This document shows positions 57,723 through 64,000 of a stretch of DNA of 64,000 nucleotides, one piece after another. The notes under the pieces are model-generated. The model was not told the DNA's origin, did not search any database, and saw nothing but the letters and a program-made list of their open reading frames with translations. The translations under genes and the position numbers were made by a program. Every line of letters starts with the position of its first letter. The first letter of the stretch is position 1. Source of the DNA: Paenibacillus monticola (GTDB lineage Bacteria; Bacillota; Bacilli; Paenibacillales; Paenibacillaceae); assembly GCF_009664975.1 (NCBI RefSeq), contig NZ_WJXB01000002.1, positions 1 through 64,000 on the forward strand. The letters run 5' to 3'.

Positions 57723-57770
57723 AATCCCCTCAGGATGAGCGGAAATACGCTGAACCGGAGGGGATTTTAC
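57723..57770 (+). terminator. Terminator of the ABC importer operon
   Basis: AATCCCCTC (57723-57731) pairs with GAGGGGATT (57758-57766), with a smaller hairpin inside the loop, followed by TTAC. It lies 45 bp after the permease stop. Confidence 0.7.
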
Positions 57771-57786
57771 TTGCTCAGAAAATGAA

Positions 57787-57827
57787 AAGCAACCGTTATC
57801 GGATTGGATGCCCGGTGACGGTTGCTT
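57787..57827 (-). terminator. Terminator of the phosphodiesterase gene
   Basis: AAGCAACCGT (57787-57796) pairs with ACGGTTGCTT (57818-57827). On the minus strand the stem is followed by TTCATTTT. It serves the leftward gene at 57878-58789 and lies back-to-back with the importer terminator. Confidence 0.75.
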
Positions 57828-57877
57828 ATTTTCGATTATATTCCGGTTCGATTCCTGCGTATTTGATGCGCTCTGCT

Positions 57878-58789
57878 CTACCAGTTCCCGGTGGCGGAAC
57901 CTGCTGCTGTGTTTTGCGCTGGCGTTCTTCCACCCGCTTTCAGATATTGATCTCTGTAAGCCGACAATAAAGCAGGCCAGTCAGTTTGAATAATATCGAT
58001 TTTTTTCTCCAGCAGCTTTCCCCAGCCCAGTTCAGGGCTTTGAATAATCGAAATATCGTCATCCAGTCCCCCGAATAACTTCGTTTCATCGTCCAGGGTA
58101 ATTGCGTTTGCCCATACAAACAAATTTAAATCATGGAGCCGGTCTATAACCTCCTTCTGAAACAGTGGATCTGTCTCTGAACTTACGATCAGCTCCATGC
58201 CGACCAGGTTGATGTTAGAGTAAGACAACACCATATCGATCTGTTCGATAGACATAATAATCGGCATAAACATATATTTATTCCCGTGCTGATTGAACAT
58301 CTCCAAGGTTTCCTTGATCACATGCCCTTTTATAATAATCTGATTCATCATATCCACTTGGTCCAGCGCCTCGAACAGCTCCGGCCAGAAAAACCAGGCT
58401 CGGTCTATATTAAATATGGTATCGCCTTTAAAATAGCTTAAAATATGCTCCAAACGCTCAAGTCTGGTGTTCGTAGGCTTCAAAAGATTGTTCAAACAAG
58501 GCAACTGGTCGATTCGGGAAGAATCCATCGTTGCAATATTATCCGGTTCGCCAAGCAATCTTGGTTCCCCGCCGTCATGAAACATATACAGTATGCCATC
58601 GGCCGACTTGGCAACATCGACCTCCAGCAAATCACCGCCTTGCAGCAAAGCGGCTTTATAAGCGGGTATCGTATTTTCAATAATATTGCCGCCGGGGCTA
58701 CCCCTATGGACTGCAATCAAAACACCACGATCGCTGAATTTTTGATTGAACAACCGATTGATGTCGCTAAATTCTGCTTTTCCGAACAT
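57878..58789 (-). CDS. Cytoplasmic glycerophosphodiester phosphodiesterase
   Basis: 303 residues, no signal peptide. The GDPD signature is complete: HRGSPG near residue 29, ENTIPAYKAAL, the metal pair in LLEVDVAKSADG, and the second His in YMFHDGG. The barrel continues through FNIDRAW, VGMELIVSSE and the terminal substrate segment DIIQTDWPALL. The family hydrolyses glycerophosphodiesters to sn-glycerol-3-phosphate and an alcohol. Being intracellular and next to an importer, it probably acts on the imported ligand. AGGAGG lies 8 bp before the ATG; a near-consensus promoter is at 58831-58859. Divergent from the LacI-type gene. Confidence 0.92.
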   Translation of the reverse strand: MFGKAEFSDINRLFNQKFSDRGVLIAVHRGSPGGNIIENTIPAYKAALLQGGDLLEVDVAKSADGILYMFHDGGEPRLLGEPDNIATMDSSRIDQLPCLNNLLKPTNTRLERLEHILSYFKGDTIFNIDRAWFFWPELFEALDQVDMMNQIIIKGHVIKETLEMFNQHGNKYMFMPIIMSIEQIDMVLSYSNINLVGMELIVSSETDPLFQKEVIDRLHDLNLFVWANAITLDDETKLFGGLDDDISIIQSPELGWGKLLEKKIDIIQTDWPALLSAYRDQYLKAGGRTPAQNTAAGSATGNW

Positions 58790-58830
58790 GAAATTTGCCT
58801 CCTGATCCTATATGAAGTATATATAAATTC

Positions 58831-58859
58831 ATATTATCAATAAAATTGGTACGTGTCAA
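58831..58859 (-). promoter_or_regulatory. Near-consensus promoter of the phosphodiesterase gene
   Basis: Minus strand: exact -35 TTGACA (58859-58854), a 17-bp spacer, and -10 TAATAT (58836-58831). The start of transcription would be about 35 nt before the ATG. Its -35 box directly abuts the inverted repeat at 58860-58881, so a protein bound there could block or assist polymerase. Confidence 0.75.
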
Positions 58860-58881
58860 TTTCAATAACAACATATTGAAA
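58860..58881. promoter_or_regulatory. Candidate operator between divergent promoters
   Basis: Perfect inverted repeat TTTCAATA, 6-nt spacer, TATTGAAA. A related, less regular copy (AATAACTTATTGAA) runs into the -35 box of the rightward promoter at about 58907-58921. The pair is a natural target for the LacI-type regulator encoded just to the right. It lacks the central CG typical of LacI-family operators, so the assignment is tentative. Confidence 0.5.
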
Positions 58882-58915
58882 GATCACCCTACTATGATCA
58901 TTTTGAAATAACTTA

Positions 58916-58945
58916 TTGAACGTCAAAATTAATATGAAGTAATAT
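58916..58945 (+). promoter_or_regulatory. Candidate promoter of the LacI-fusion regulator gene
   Basis: -35 TTGAAC (58916-58921), an 18-bp spacer, -10 TAATAT (58940-58945), with GGGAGG and the ATG at 58981 downstream. The -35 overlaps the second half-regular repeat, as expected for autoregulation. Confidence 0.5.
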
Positions 58946-58980
58946 AGAGTAAGCGTGTGATAAGGGAGGACAATTGAAAT

Positions 58981-61143
58981 ATGGCTACAATTAAAGATAT
59001 TGCCAAAGCGGCGGGAGTCTCGCACGGGACCGTTTCCAATGTTATGAACGGAAGAGGCAACGTCAGCGCGAAGAAAATTCAACTCGTCGAAGAAGCAGCC
59101 CGTAAACTAGGATACAAAATTAACTATACAGCGCAGTCTTTGCGTTCCGGAGTGACGAAATCCATCTCGATTATTATTCCGAGCATCGAATCCGAGGAAT
59201 ATTCCCAAATGTACAAAGGTTTAGATAAAACTCTGTCCCAATTGGGTTACCGAACGCATCTGTACATCACCTATGACTTGCCGCTTAACGAAAAAAATAT
59301 ACTAAAAGAAATTGCGGAGGAGCGGGTAACCGGCATTATAACGATTTCTTGCCTTGACGATGCCTCCATCTATTACAATGAATTAGATATTCCGCAAGAA
59401 AACATCATATTTGTTAATAGAGAAATTAAAAACGGCAAGTCTTTCGTTTCTTTCGACTTCGTAAAGGCAGGAATGGAGATCGGCCGCTATCTATCTGACA
59501 ATCAGTTTCAAACCATAGGCATATTTGCGGATGAACAGAAATTTTCGAATGAGCGGCAGTTGGCCGAAATGATTGCCGGGCAGTTGCAGGGTAGCTCGAT
59601 CAAGATCATACATGTCCCGCTGAATCATTCATATGGAACGGCTTTTGAATTTTTTGAAGACGAGTCGCCGGAGATCATAGTTGCTTCAAGCCTTAGCCGG
59701 GCACAGTTATTAAAAAACGCCAATTACTACGGGTCAGCTGTAACACGACCGCAAATTTTATGTCTGGCCCCGACTGAATCCACATTTGACGATCAGCTAA
59801 AAAAGTACCGTCAAAACTATCAGATGCTTGGGCATCATATTGCCAATCTGCTGATTAATCAGGTCAATCAGCAGGATAAACCGGTTCTTCGTATGATCTT
59901 TGAGAACAGTGGACTGGACTCCGTGGACGGCGAAGTTGTCAAGAACGAGAACAACATAACCCTAACAATGCTTACGATTCCCAGTCCGACGACGGACGCG
60001 CTGAAGAAATTATTGCCCCATTTCACCAAGGAAACTGGCATCAAGGTATTACTCGCCATTCACACTTACGAGGAGATTTATCAAATTTTGACGGATCATT
60101 CAAACAATAGGTTTTATGACATCATCCGGATGGATATGGCCTGGCTAGCCTGGTTCGGAAAGGATGTATTCCACCCGCTTAAGCAGTTGGACCGCGAATT
60201 GGACGAGATTATAAATGCACTTCCGCTGCATATCAAGGATAATTATATGAATGTCGAAGGAACCGCTTATACCTTTCCTTTTGACCCAAGCGTTCAAATG
60301 CTGTTTTACCGGAAAGATCTGTTTGAAGATCAGATGATTAAACGCATGTATTTTGAAAAATATAAAAAACATTTGACGGTTCCTACGGACTATACATCCT
60401 ACAACGAACTGGTCAAATTCTTTTCCCGATCCTGTTATAGCGATTCACCGACTCTTTACGGCACCAGCGTTACTCTAGGAAGATCCGAAATTATCGCTCT
60501 TGAGTTTTTAATCCGCTATTATGCAGAGGGCGGCAGATTAATCAGTGAAAACGGGTTGAGGCTTGATCCGCCTATAGCCACTAAAGCGCTTGAGAATTTT
60601 ATGGATACGCTAAGCGTCGCCCAAAAGCTGAATGAATCCTGGTGGGGAGAATCCGTCAACAGCTTCGCCAGAGGGGAGACCGCTATGGTAATCGGTTTCA
60701 TGAACCATGTCTCCAGAATCGCACATAGTGAGGTTGGGACCTTTATCGGCTCGGCGCCCGTTCCTGGCAATGCGCCGCTTCTGGGCGGAGGAGTTATCGG
60801 CATCTCCAAAAACAGCAAAAAAATAAAGGAAGCCGTTCGTTTTATCAAATGGGTAAATCAGACGGGAATTGCGGAGCAAATCAGTTTATTGGGCGGAACA
60901 ACAGCCAATCCGGAGGTAAGCGATAATTATACGATACGTACGCTGTATCCTTGGCTTCAAGAAGCCAATAAATGGAGTTCCCAAGGAATCAGAGAAACTA
61001 AAGGATTGGATGGCACCGGGATCGACACCAAAAGGTTGGAGCTTATTATCGGATTGTCGATCAAAAAAGCGCTGCAAAATATTTTGAATATCGAGGAAAC
61101 CATAGAACATATTAATGTTCAGCTTGCGAATTCTTTTTTGTGA
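58981..61143 (+). CDS. LacI-family regulator fused to an ABC sugar-binding-protein-like domain
   Basis: 720 residues, about twice the usual LacI length. Residues 1-55 are a LacI helix-turn-helix with hinge (MATIKDIAKAAGVSHGTVSN and VMNGRGNVS). Residues 60 to about 320 are a type-1 periplasmic-binding-like core domain (SISIIIPSIESEEYSQMYKG, GIITIS, FDFVKAG, ILCLAPTESTFDDQ). Residues 330-720 resemble a MalE/SBP_bac_1 binding protein (LPHFTKETGIKVLLAI, YTFPFDPSVQMLFYRKDLFE, SFARGETAMVIGFM, GGGVIGISKNSKKIKEAVRF). There is no signal peptide, so the second domain is a cytoplasmic sensor, giving two possible ligand pockets. Its divergent neighbour is the phosphodiesterase gene. It probably controls that gene, itself and perhaps the importer operon. 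Confidence 0.9.
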   Translation: MATIKDIAKAAGVSHGTVSNVMNGRGNVSAKKIQLVEEAARKLGYKINYTAQSLRSGVTKSISIIIPSIESEEYSQMYKGLDKTLSQLGYRTHLYITYDLPLNEKNILKEIAEERVTGIITISCLDDASIYYNELDIPQENIIFVNREIKNGKSFVSFDFVKAGMEIGRYLSDNQFQTIGIFADEQKFSNERQLAEMIAGQLQGSSIKIIHVPLNHSYGTAFEFFEDESPEIIVASSLSRAQLLKNANYYGSAVTRPQILCLAPTESTFDDQLKKYRQNYQMLGHHIANLLINQVNQQDKPVLRMIFENSGLDSVDGEVVKNENNITLTMLTIPSPTTDALKKLLPHFTKETGIKVLLAIHTYEEIYQILTDHSNNRFYDIIRMDMAWLAWFGKDVFHPLKQLDRELDEIINALPLHIKDNYMNVEGTAYTFPFDPSVQMLFYRKDLFEDQMIKRMYFEKYKKHLTVPTDYTSYNELVKFFSRSCYSDSPTLYGTSVTLGRSEIIALEFLIRYYAEGGRLISENGLRLDPPIATKALENFMDTLSVAQKLNESWWGESVNSFARGETAMVIGFMNHVSRIAHSEVGTFIGSAPVPGNAPLLGGGVIGISKNSKKIKEAVRFIKWVNQTGIAEQISLLGGTTANPEVSDNYTIRTLYPWLQEANKWSSQGIRETKGLDGTGIDTKRLELIIGLSIKKALQNILNIEETIEHINVQLANSFL

Positions 61144-61214
61144 GGATGGCCTAGAGAAAGCTGTTGCAACATCTAAAAGAACTTGCGGATGAAATTACTG
61201 AAAGTAAAGCTCAC

Positions 61215-61252
61215 CCTGCTGTATTAAAATCCAAATAAAGCAGGTTTTTTTT
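61215..61252 (+). terminator. Terminator of the LacI-fusion gene
   Basis: CCTGCT (61215-61220) pairs with AGCAGG (61239-61244), with AT pairs possible above it, followed by eight Ts. About 70 bp after the stop. Confidence 0.75.
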
Positions 61253-61268
61253 GCAATTTAGTGTATGA

Positions 61269-61320
61269 AATACTTTACATTTAGAGTGTTATATATTACA
61301 TTATGTACATAATACTTTAC
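61269..61320 (+). promoter_or_regulatory. Promoter region with palindrome and direct repeats before the membrane-protein/XRE operon
   Basis: An exact 14-bp palindrome, ATTATGTACATAAT (61300-61313), lies between two identical decamers, AATACTTTAC (61269-61278 and 61311-61320), spaced 42 bp or four helical turns apart. A TTTACA (61274-61279) with TACATT 17 bp later could be the promoter, so the palindrome would cover its -10 box. A likely binding region for the XRE regulator encoded at 61801. Confidence 0.5.
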
Positions 61321-61354
61321 TACAAGTAAATACAAGCGTACAGGAGGAGAAGAA

Positions 61355-61798
61355 ATGTCCTATCAAGAAAAAAAGAACGTTGTATCTCTACTCAGCACCT
61401 TACTAATTTTTGGCTTCTATTGTTCCTATGTATTTCAAGTACATCAAGAGAGCACAGAATTGATAGACAACTTCCGTTTTTGGGGAGCCAGCATCTTGAT
61501 CTTAATCCCGGTATCGATTGTAGTTAAGATCATCATTACTATTGTATTTAATATCATCTACAGAATAACTACGAATGAGATTGAGCCTTCATTTTCCGAT
61601 GAATTAGACAAATTAATTGAATTGAAGGCCACCCGAAATTCTCATTATGTGTTTATTCTCGGCTTTCTTTTATCGATGGGATCATTGGTCATAGAGATGC
61701 CACCCTCAACGATGTTCATCATTCTTATCTTCTCTGGTTTAGTGTCAGAGGTGGCTGGAGTTATCACTCAGCTCTATCTTTATCGGAGAGGTGTCTGA
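61355..61798 (+). CDS. Small membrane protein encoded with an XRE regulator
   Basis: 147 residues with four predicted membrane segments (about 10-28, 44-70, 98-115 and 120-140) and an acidic loop between the second and third (EIEPSFSDELDKLIELKATR). RBS AGGAGGAG 6 bp before the ATG. The next gene begins 2 bp after its stop. Pairs of a four-helix membrane protein and a YgzD-like XRE regulator are common in Bacillota. I do not know the function; a sensor or partner for the regulator is plausible. Confidence 0.8.
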   Translation: MSYQEKKNVVSLLSTLLIFGFYCSYVFQVHQESTELIDNFRFWGASILILIPVSIVVKIIITIVFNIIYRITTNEIEPSFSDELDKLIELKATRNSHYVFILGFLLSMGSLVIEMPPSTMFIILIFSGLVSEVAGVITQLYLYRRGV

Positions 61799-61800
61799 AG

Positions 61801-62028
61801 ATGGACAAATTGCTGATTCGCAGTAACGTTCGCAAATTACGTTTTGAGCATCATGAAATGACCCAACAGCAATTGGCGGAAAAAGTAGGTGTGACTCGAC
61901 AAACCATCGTAGCCATCGAAAAAGAAAAATACTCCCCTTCTCTGGAATTGGCCTTTCGGATTGCACTTGTATTCAACTCACCGCTCGAAGAAGTGTTTTT
62001 TATAGGAAAGAAGGAGGCGTCAATATGA
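61801..62028 (+). CDS. XRE/Cro-family transcriptional regulator
   Basis: 75 residues, essentially one helix-turn-helix domain: VRKLRFEHHEMTQQQLAEKV followed by GVTRQTIVAIEKEKYSPSLE. The short single-domain form with a C-terminal PLEEVFF segment is typical of YgzD-like regulators paired with membrane proteins. The end of the gene overlaps the start of the oxidoreductase gene (ATGA), so all three are co-translated. It probably binds the palindrome upstream of the operon. Confidence 0.92.
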   Translation: MDKLLIRSNVRKLRFEHHEMTQQQLAEKVGVTRQTIVAIEKEKYSPSLELAFRIALVFNSPLEEVFFIGKKEASI

Positions 62029-62990
62029 AAGCGATCGTGTGCACACAATACGGATCACCGGATGTTCTTCAGCTCAAAGAGGTTGACGTACCTACTCCTA
62101 AGGATGACGAAGTACGCATAAGAATACATGCAGCAGTCGTGACGCCCTCTGACTGTGCTTTTCGAAAGGCTGACCCCTTTATGGTTAGATTTCTGTATGG
62201 TCTCAGAAGACCCAAATATGCGATATTAGGCGTTGAGTTATCCGGGGAAATCGAAGCTGTAGGCAAAAACGTGAAATTATTTAAACCAGGCGACCAAGTT
62301 TTTGGAGTAAGTCCACGTACCTTTGGTGCACATGCCGAATATAAATGTCTGCCTGAAAGCGACCCCTTGGCCCTTAAACCAGCTAATATGACCTACGAAG
62401 AAGCCGTCGGCATCTGTGATGGGGCCTTAACGGCTTTGATTTTCCTTCGAGATACAGCCGAAATTCAGCGTGGACAAAAAATCCTGATCAACGGTGCTTC
62501 CGGTTCAGTTGGTGCTTATGCAGTACAACTTGCGAAGATTTTCGGGGCAGAAGTTACCGGGGTGTGCAGTACGACGAATGTAGACTTAGTGAAATCGCTG
62601 GGAGCCGATAAGGTAATTGACTATACCACAGAGGACTTCACCAAAAGTGCCCTGACGTATGATGTTATTTTCGATGCGGTAGGCAAGAGTTCATATTCAC
62701 GTTGCAATAGATCACTAACCCAAAGCGGGGTATTTCTCTCTACTGCCCCTACTCTGGGAATCATGCTTCAAATGTTATGGACTTCAAAAATCGGCAGCAA
62801 AAAAGCAATGTTCACGGCTGCGGGTTTAAAGCAGAATAAAGAAAATCTAGTCTTCCTCAGAGAGCTTGTTGAAGCTGGGAAGCTACAATCAGTTATAGAT
62901 AGACATTTTCCGTTGGAGCAGTCTGCCAAGGCTCACAGGTATGTTGAACAAGGACACAAGAAAGGAAATGTGATTATAACTATCGCATAA
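62025..62990 (+). CDS. Zinc-independent MDR oxidoreductase (quinone oxidoreductase-like)
   Basis: 321 residues. A GroES-like N-terminal domain (GSPDVLQLKEVDVPTPKDDE, GVELSGEIEAVGKNVKLFKP) is followed by a Rossmann fold with NADPH motif INGASGSVGAYAVQLAKIFG. The catalytic-zinc Cys/His ligands of alcohol dehydrogenases are absent, so it belongs to the quinone oxidoreductase/zeta-crystallin-like branch that reduces enones or quinones with NADPH. Last gene of the three-gene operon; its stop is 2 bp from the stop of the convergent gene on the right and no terminator separates them. Confidence 0.92.
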   Translation: MKAIVCTQYGSPDVLQLKEVDVPTPKDDEVRIRIHAAVVTPSDCAFRKADPFMVRFLYGLRRPKYAILGVELSGEIEAVGKNVKLFKPGDQVFGVSPRTFGAHAEYKCLPESDPLALKPANMTYEEAVGICDGALTALIFLRDTAEIQRGQKILINGASGSVGAYAVQLAKIFGAEVTGVCSTTNVDLVKSLGADKVIDYTTEDFTKSALTYDVIFDAVGKSSYSRCNRSLTQSGVFLSTAPTLGIMLQMLWTSKIGSKKAMFTAAGLKQNKENLVFLRELVEAGKLQSVIDRHFPLEQSAKAHRYVEQGHKKGNVIITIA

Positions 62991-62992
62991 CA

Positions 62993-64000
62993 TCATACCC
63001 AAGCGTCTTTCGCATAACCCCTTGCTTCCCAATACCCGATATAATCGTCTTCAATTAGCTCGATTCGGTTCAGCCATTTAACGGACTTGTAAGCATACAT
63101 TTTCGGTACAATGAGCCGGACAGGTCCACCAAGATCACTTGGTATGGGCTTGCCATCATGCATCACCGCAACCATGACATCATCCAAATCAGCTTGATCC
63201 AGCGTTAGTGAATCCGTGTAAACGCCATCTCCGGAATAAAATTTCACCGTCCGGGCATTCGACTGTACGCCTGCTTGCTTCAGCAGCATTTTCAGTGGAA
63301 TGCCCTCCCATGTGTTCTTGTAAACGGACCAGCCCGTCACGCAGTGAAAATCGCTGACCTGCACCATACGCTTCTGCTCCACAAACTGTTCCCAATTCCA
63401 TTTGAAGGGCTTGTCGACAAGCCCGTCGATCGTAAACGACCAGTTCTCATTCGTAAATGAAGGAATCGGCGTCACTGTGTATACGCGAAAATGTCCTTGA
63501 GCGCCGCCACCTAACGGTAGAGTCGATGCCGGCAGTGGTATCGGATTCGGAATTAGCCTGTTGGCATTGTCTTCGATCAGCTTATCAAGCGTTTGACTCC
63601 CGCCGATGCCGCCAAGCGAATTACCCAACCACTTTAGAAAAGAGGGTCCTAGCGTGACCGCAAGACCCACACCGATCGCCCCGCGGACAAAAGCTCTCCG
63701 TGTATATACAGCCTGTGGTGCGGCCGGTTGAAGCACCGCTGCTGAATGGTTCTCTTTGACGGTTCGACGGTTCGGTTCCTTCAGCCATTTTAGCCGTGTA
63801 ATAGAATGATAAATAATATAGGGAAGTCCAATCCATGTAAGCAAATCATGTACAACTAATGCAACATTCGAAATGCTTGGACCTACCATTTTAAACTGCC
63901 ATAACAGAACACCCGAACCAAACCAACCTAGCAGAAATCCCAGCACAACTAGTACATTAAATCGCTGCCAGGGCTTCTTCTTCAGCTGCTTCCAATGCTT
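62993..64000 (-). CDS. Membrane-attached molybdopterin oxidoreductase, sulfite-oxidase/MsrP-like (5' end outside window)
   Basis: The frame stays open through the right edge (KHWKQLKKKPWQRFNVLVVL precedes the GTG at 63946), so the N-terminus is missing here. The visible part starts with two membrane segments of the cytochrome b-like type (WFGSGVLLWQF, LTWIGLPYIIYHSI). It then has a twin-arginine-like segment (TRRAFVRGAIGVGLAV) and the oxidoreductase domain with the molybdenum-binding Cys in DFHCVTGWSVY. LGGPVRLIVPKMYAYKSVKW is the conserved cofactor-binding end. The family includes YedY/MsrP (protein methionine sulfoxide reduction) and YuiH. Here the haem-like membrane part and the catalytic domain appear fused in one chain. 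Confidence 0.88.
   Translation of the reverse strand, partial: KHWKQLKKKPWQRFNVLVVLGFLLGWFGSGVLLWQFKMVGPSISNVALVVHDLLTWIGLPYIIYHSITRLKWLKEPNRRTVKENHSAAVLQPAAPQAVYTRRAFVRGAIGVGLAVTLGPSFLKWLGNSLGGIGGSQTLDKLIEDNANRLIPNPIPLPASTLPLGGGAQGHFRVYTVTPIPSFTNENWSFTIDGLVDKPFKWNWEQFVEQKRMVQVSDFHCVTGWSVYKNTWEGIPLKMLLKQAGVQSNARTVKFYSGDGVYTDSLTLDQADLDDVMVAVMHDGKPIPSDLGGPVRLIVPKMYAYKSVKWLNRIELIEDDYIGYWEARGYAKDAWV

Overview
The window looks like a chromosomal segment of a Gram-positive Bacillota, most probably Paenibacillus or a close relative such as Brevibacillus. The evidence is strong AGGAGG-type ribosome binding sites, lipobox lipoproteins, a triple-SLH surface protein with a collagen-like stalk, a SecA-like remnant, GH43 and LacI/ABC sugar-type genes, and NRPS/COM-domain sequences of the tyrocidine/gramicidin type. 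No rRNA, tRNA or CRISPR array was seen.

Left edge (1-5.2 kb): the tail of an unidentified gene, a decayed copy of an SLH repeat, a lipoprotein with its own promoter and terminator, an intact SLH-collagen-like surface protein, a nucleotidyltransferase-fold protein, and a fragment of a SecA/SecA2-type ATPase.

Centre (5.2-46.8 kb, all minus strand, read from high to low coordinates): one long operon for a hybrid NRPS / AT-less PKS pathway. Order: ABC exporter, small membrane protein, type II thioesterase, NRPS-A (A-T-C-A-T-C-A-T-E), NRPS-B (C-A-T-C-A-T-C-A-T-C), NRPS-C (A-T-C-A-T, with lone condensation C-lobes at both ends), a discrete acyltransferase, PKS-1 and PKS-2 (each KS-DH-KR-ACP without AT), and a GNAT protein. 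Intergenic gaps are 2-36 bp. My reading of the A-domain specificity residues, assuming colinearity, is Gly-Phe-D-Val-Asp(Asn)-Thr-Leu-Val(like)-Ile(like), then two malonate extensions. No thioesterase, reductase or terminal condensation domain ends the line. The only gene after the last ACP is a GNAT resembling acyl-ACP-using FeeM/LuxI-type enzymes, which could do the release. I do not recognise this architecture as a described pathway. It is the best candidate for a new system here.

Junk and mobile region (46.8-49.5 kb): about 1.8 kb upstream of the operon with no intact gene, short decayed coding fragments, and a degenerate IS5-family (IS427-like) element bounded by perfect 20-bp inverted repeats.

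Right part (49.5-64 kb): a lipoprotein flavoprotein of the fumarate-reductase type, a PilZ-domain protein, a secreted GH43-CBM6 arabinan/xylan hydrolase, and an ABC importer operon (binding protein, ATPase, fused permease). Next come a convergent cytoplasmic glycerophosphodiester phosphodiesterase and, divergent from it, a LacI-type regulator fused to a sugar-binding-protein-like domain. Together these look like one import-and-use locus, with clear sigma-A-type promoters and an inverted repeat between the two divergent genes. A three-gene operon (membrane protein, XRE regulator, MDR oxidoreductase) and a molybdopterin oxidoreductase running off the right edge end the window.
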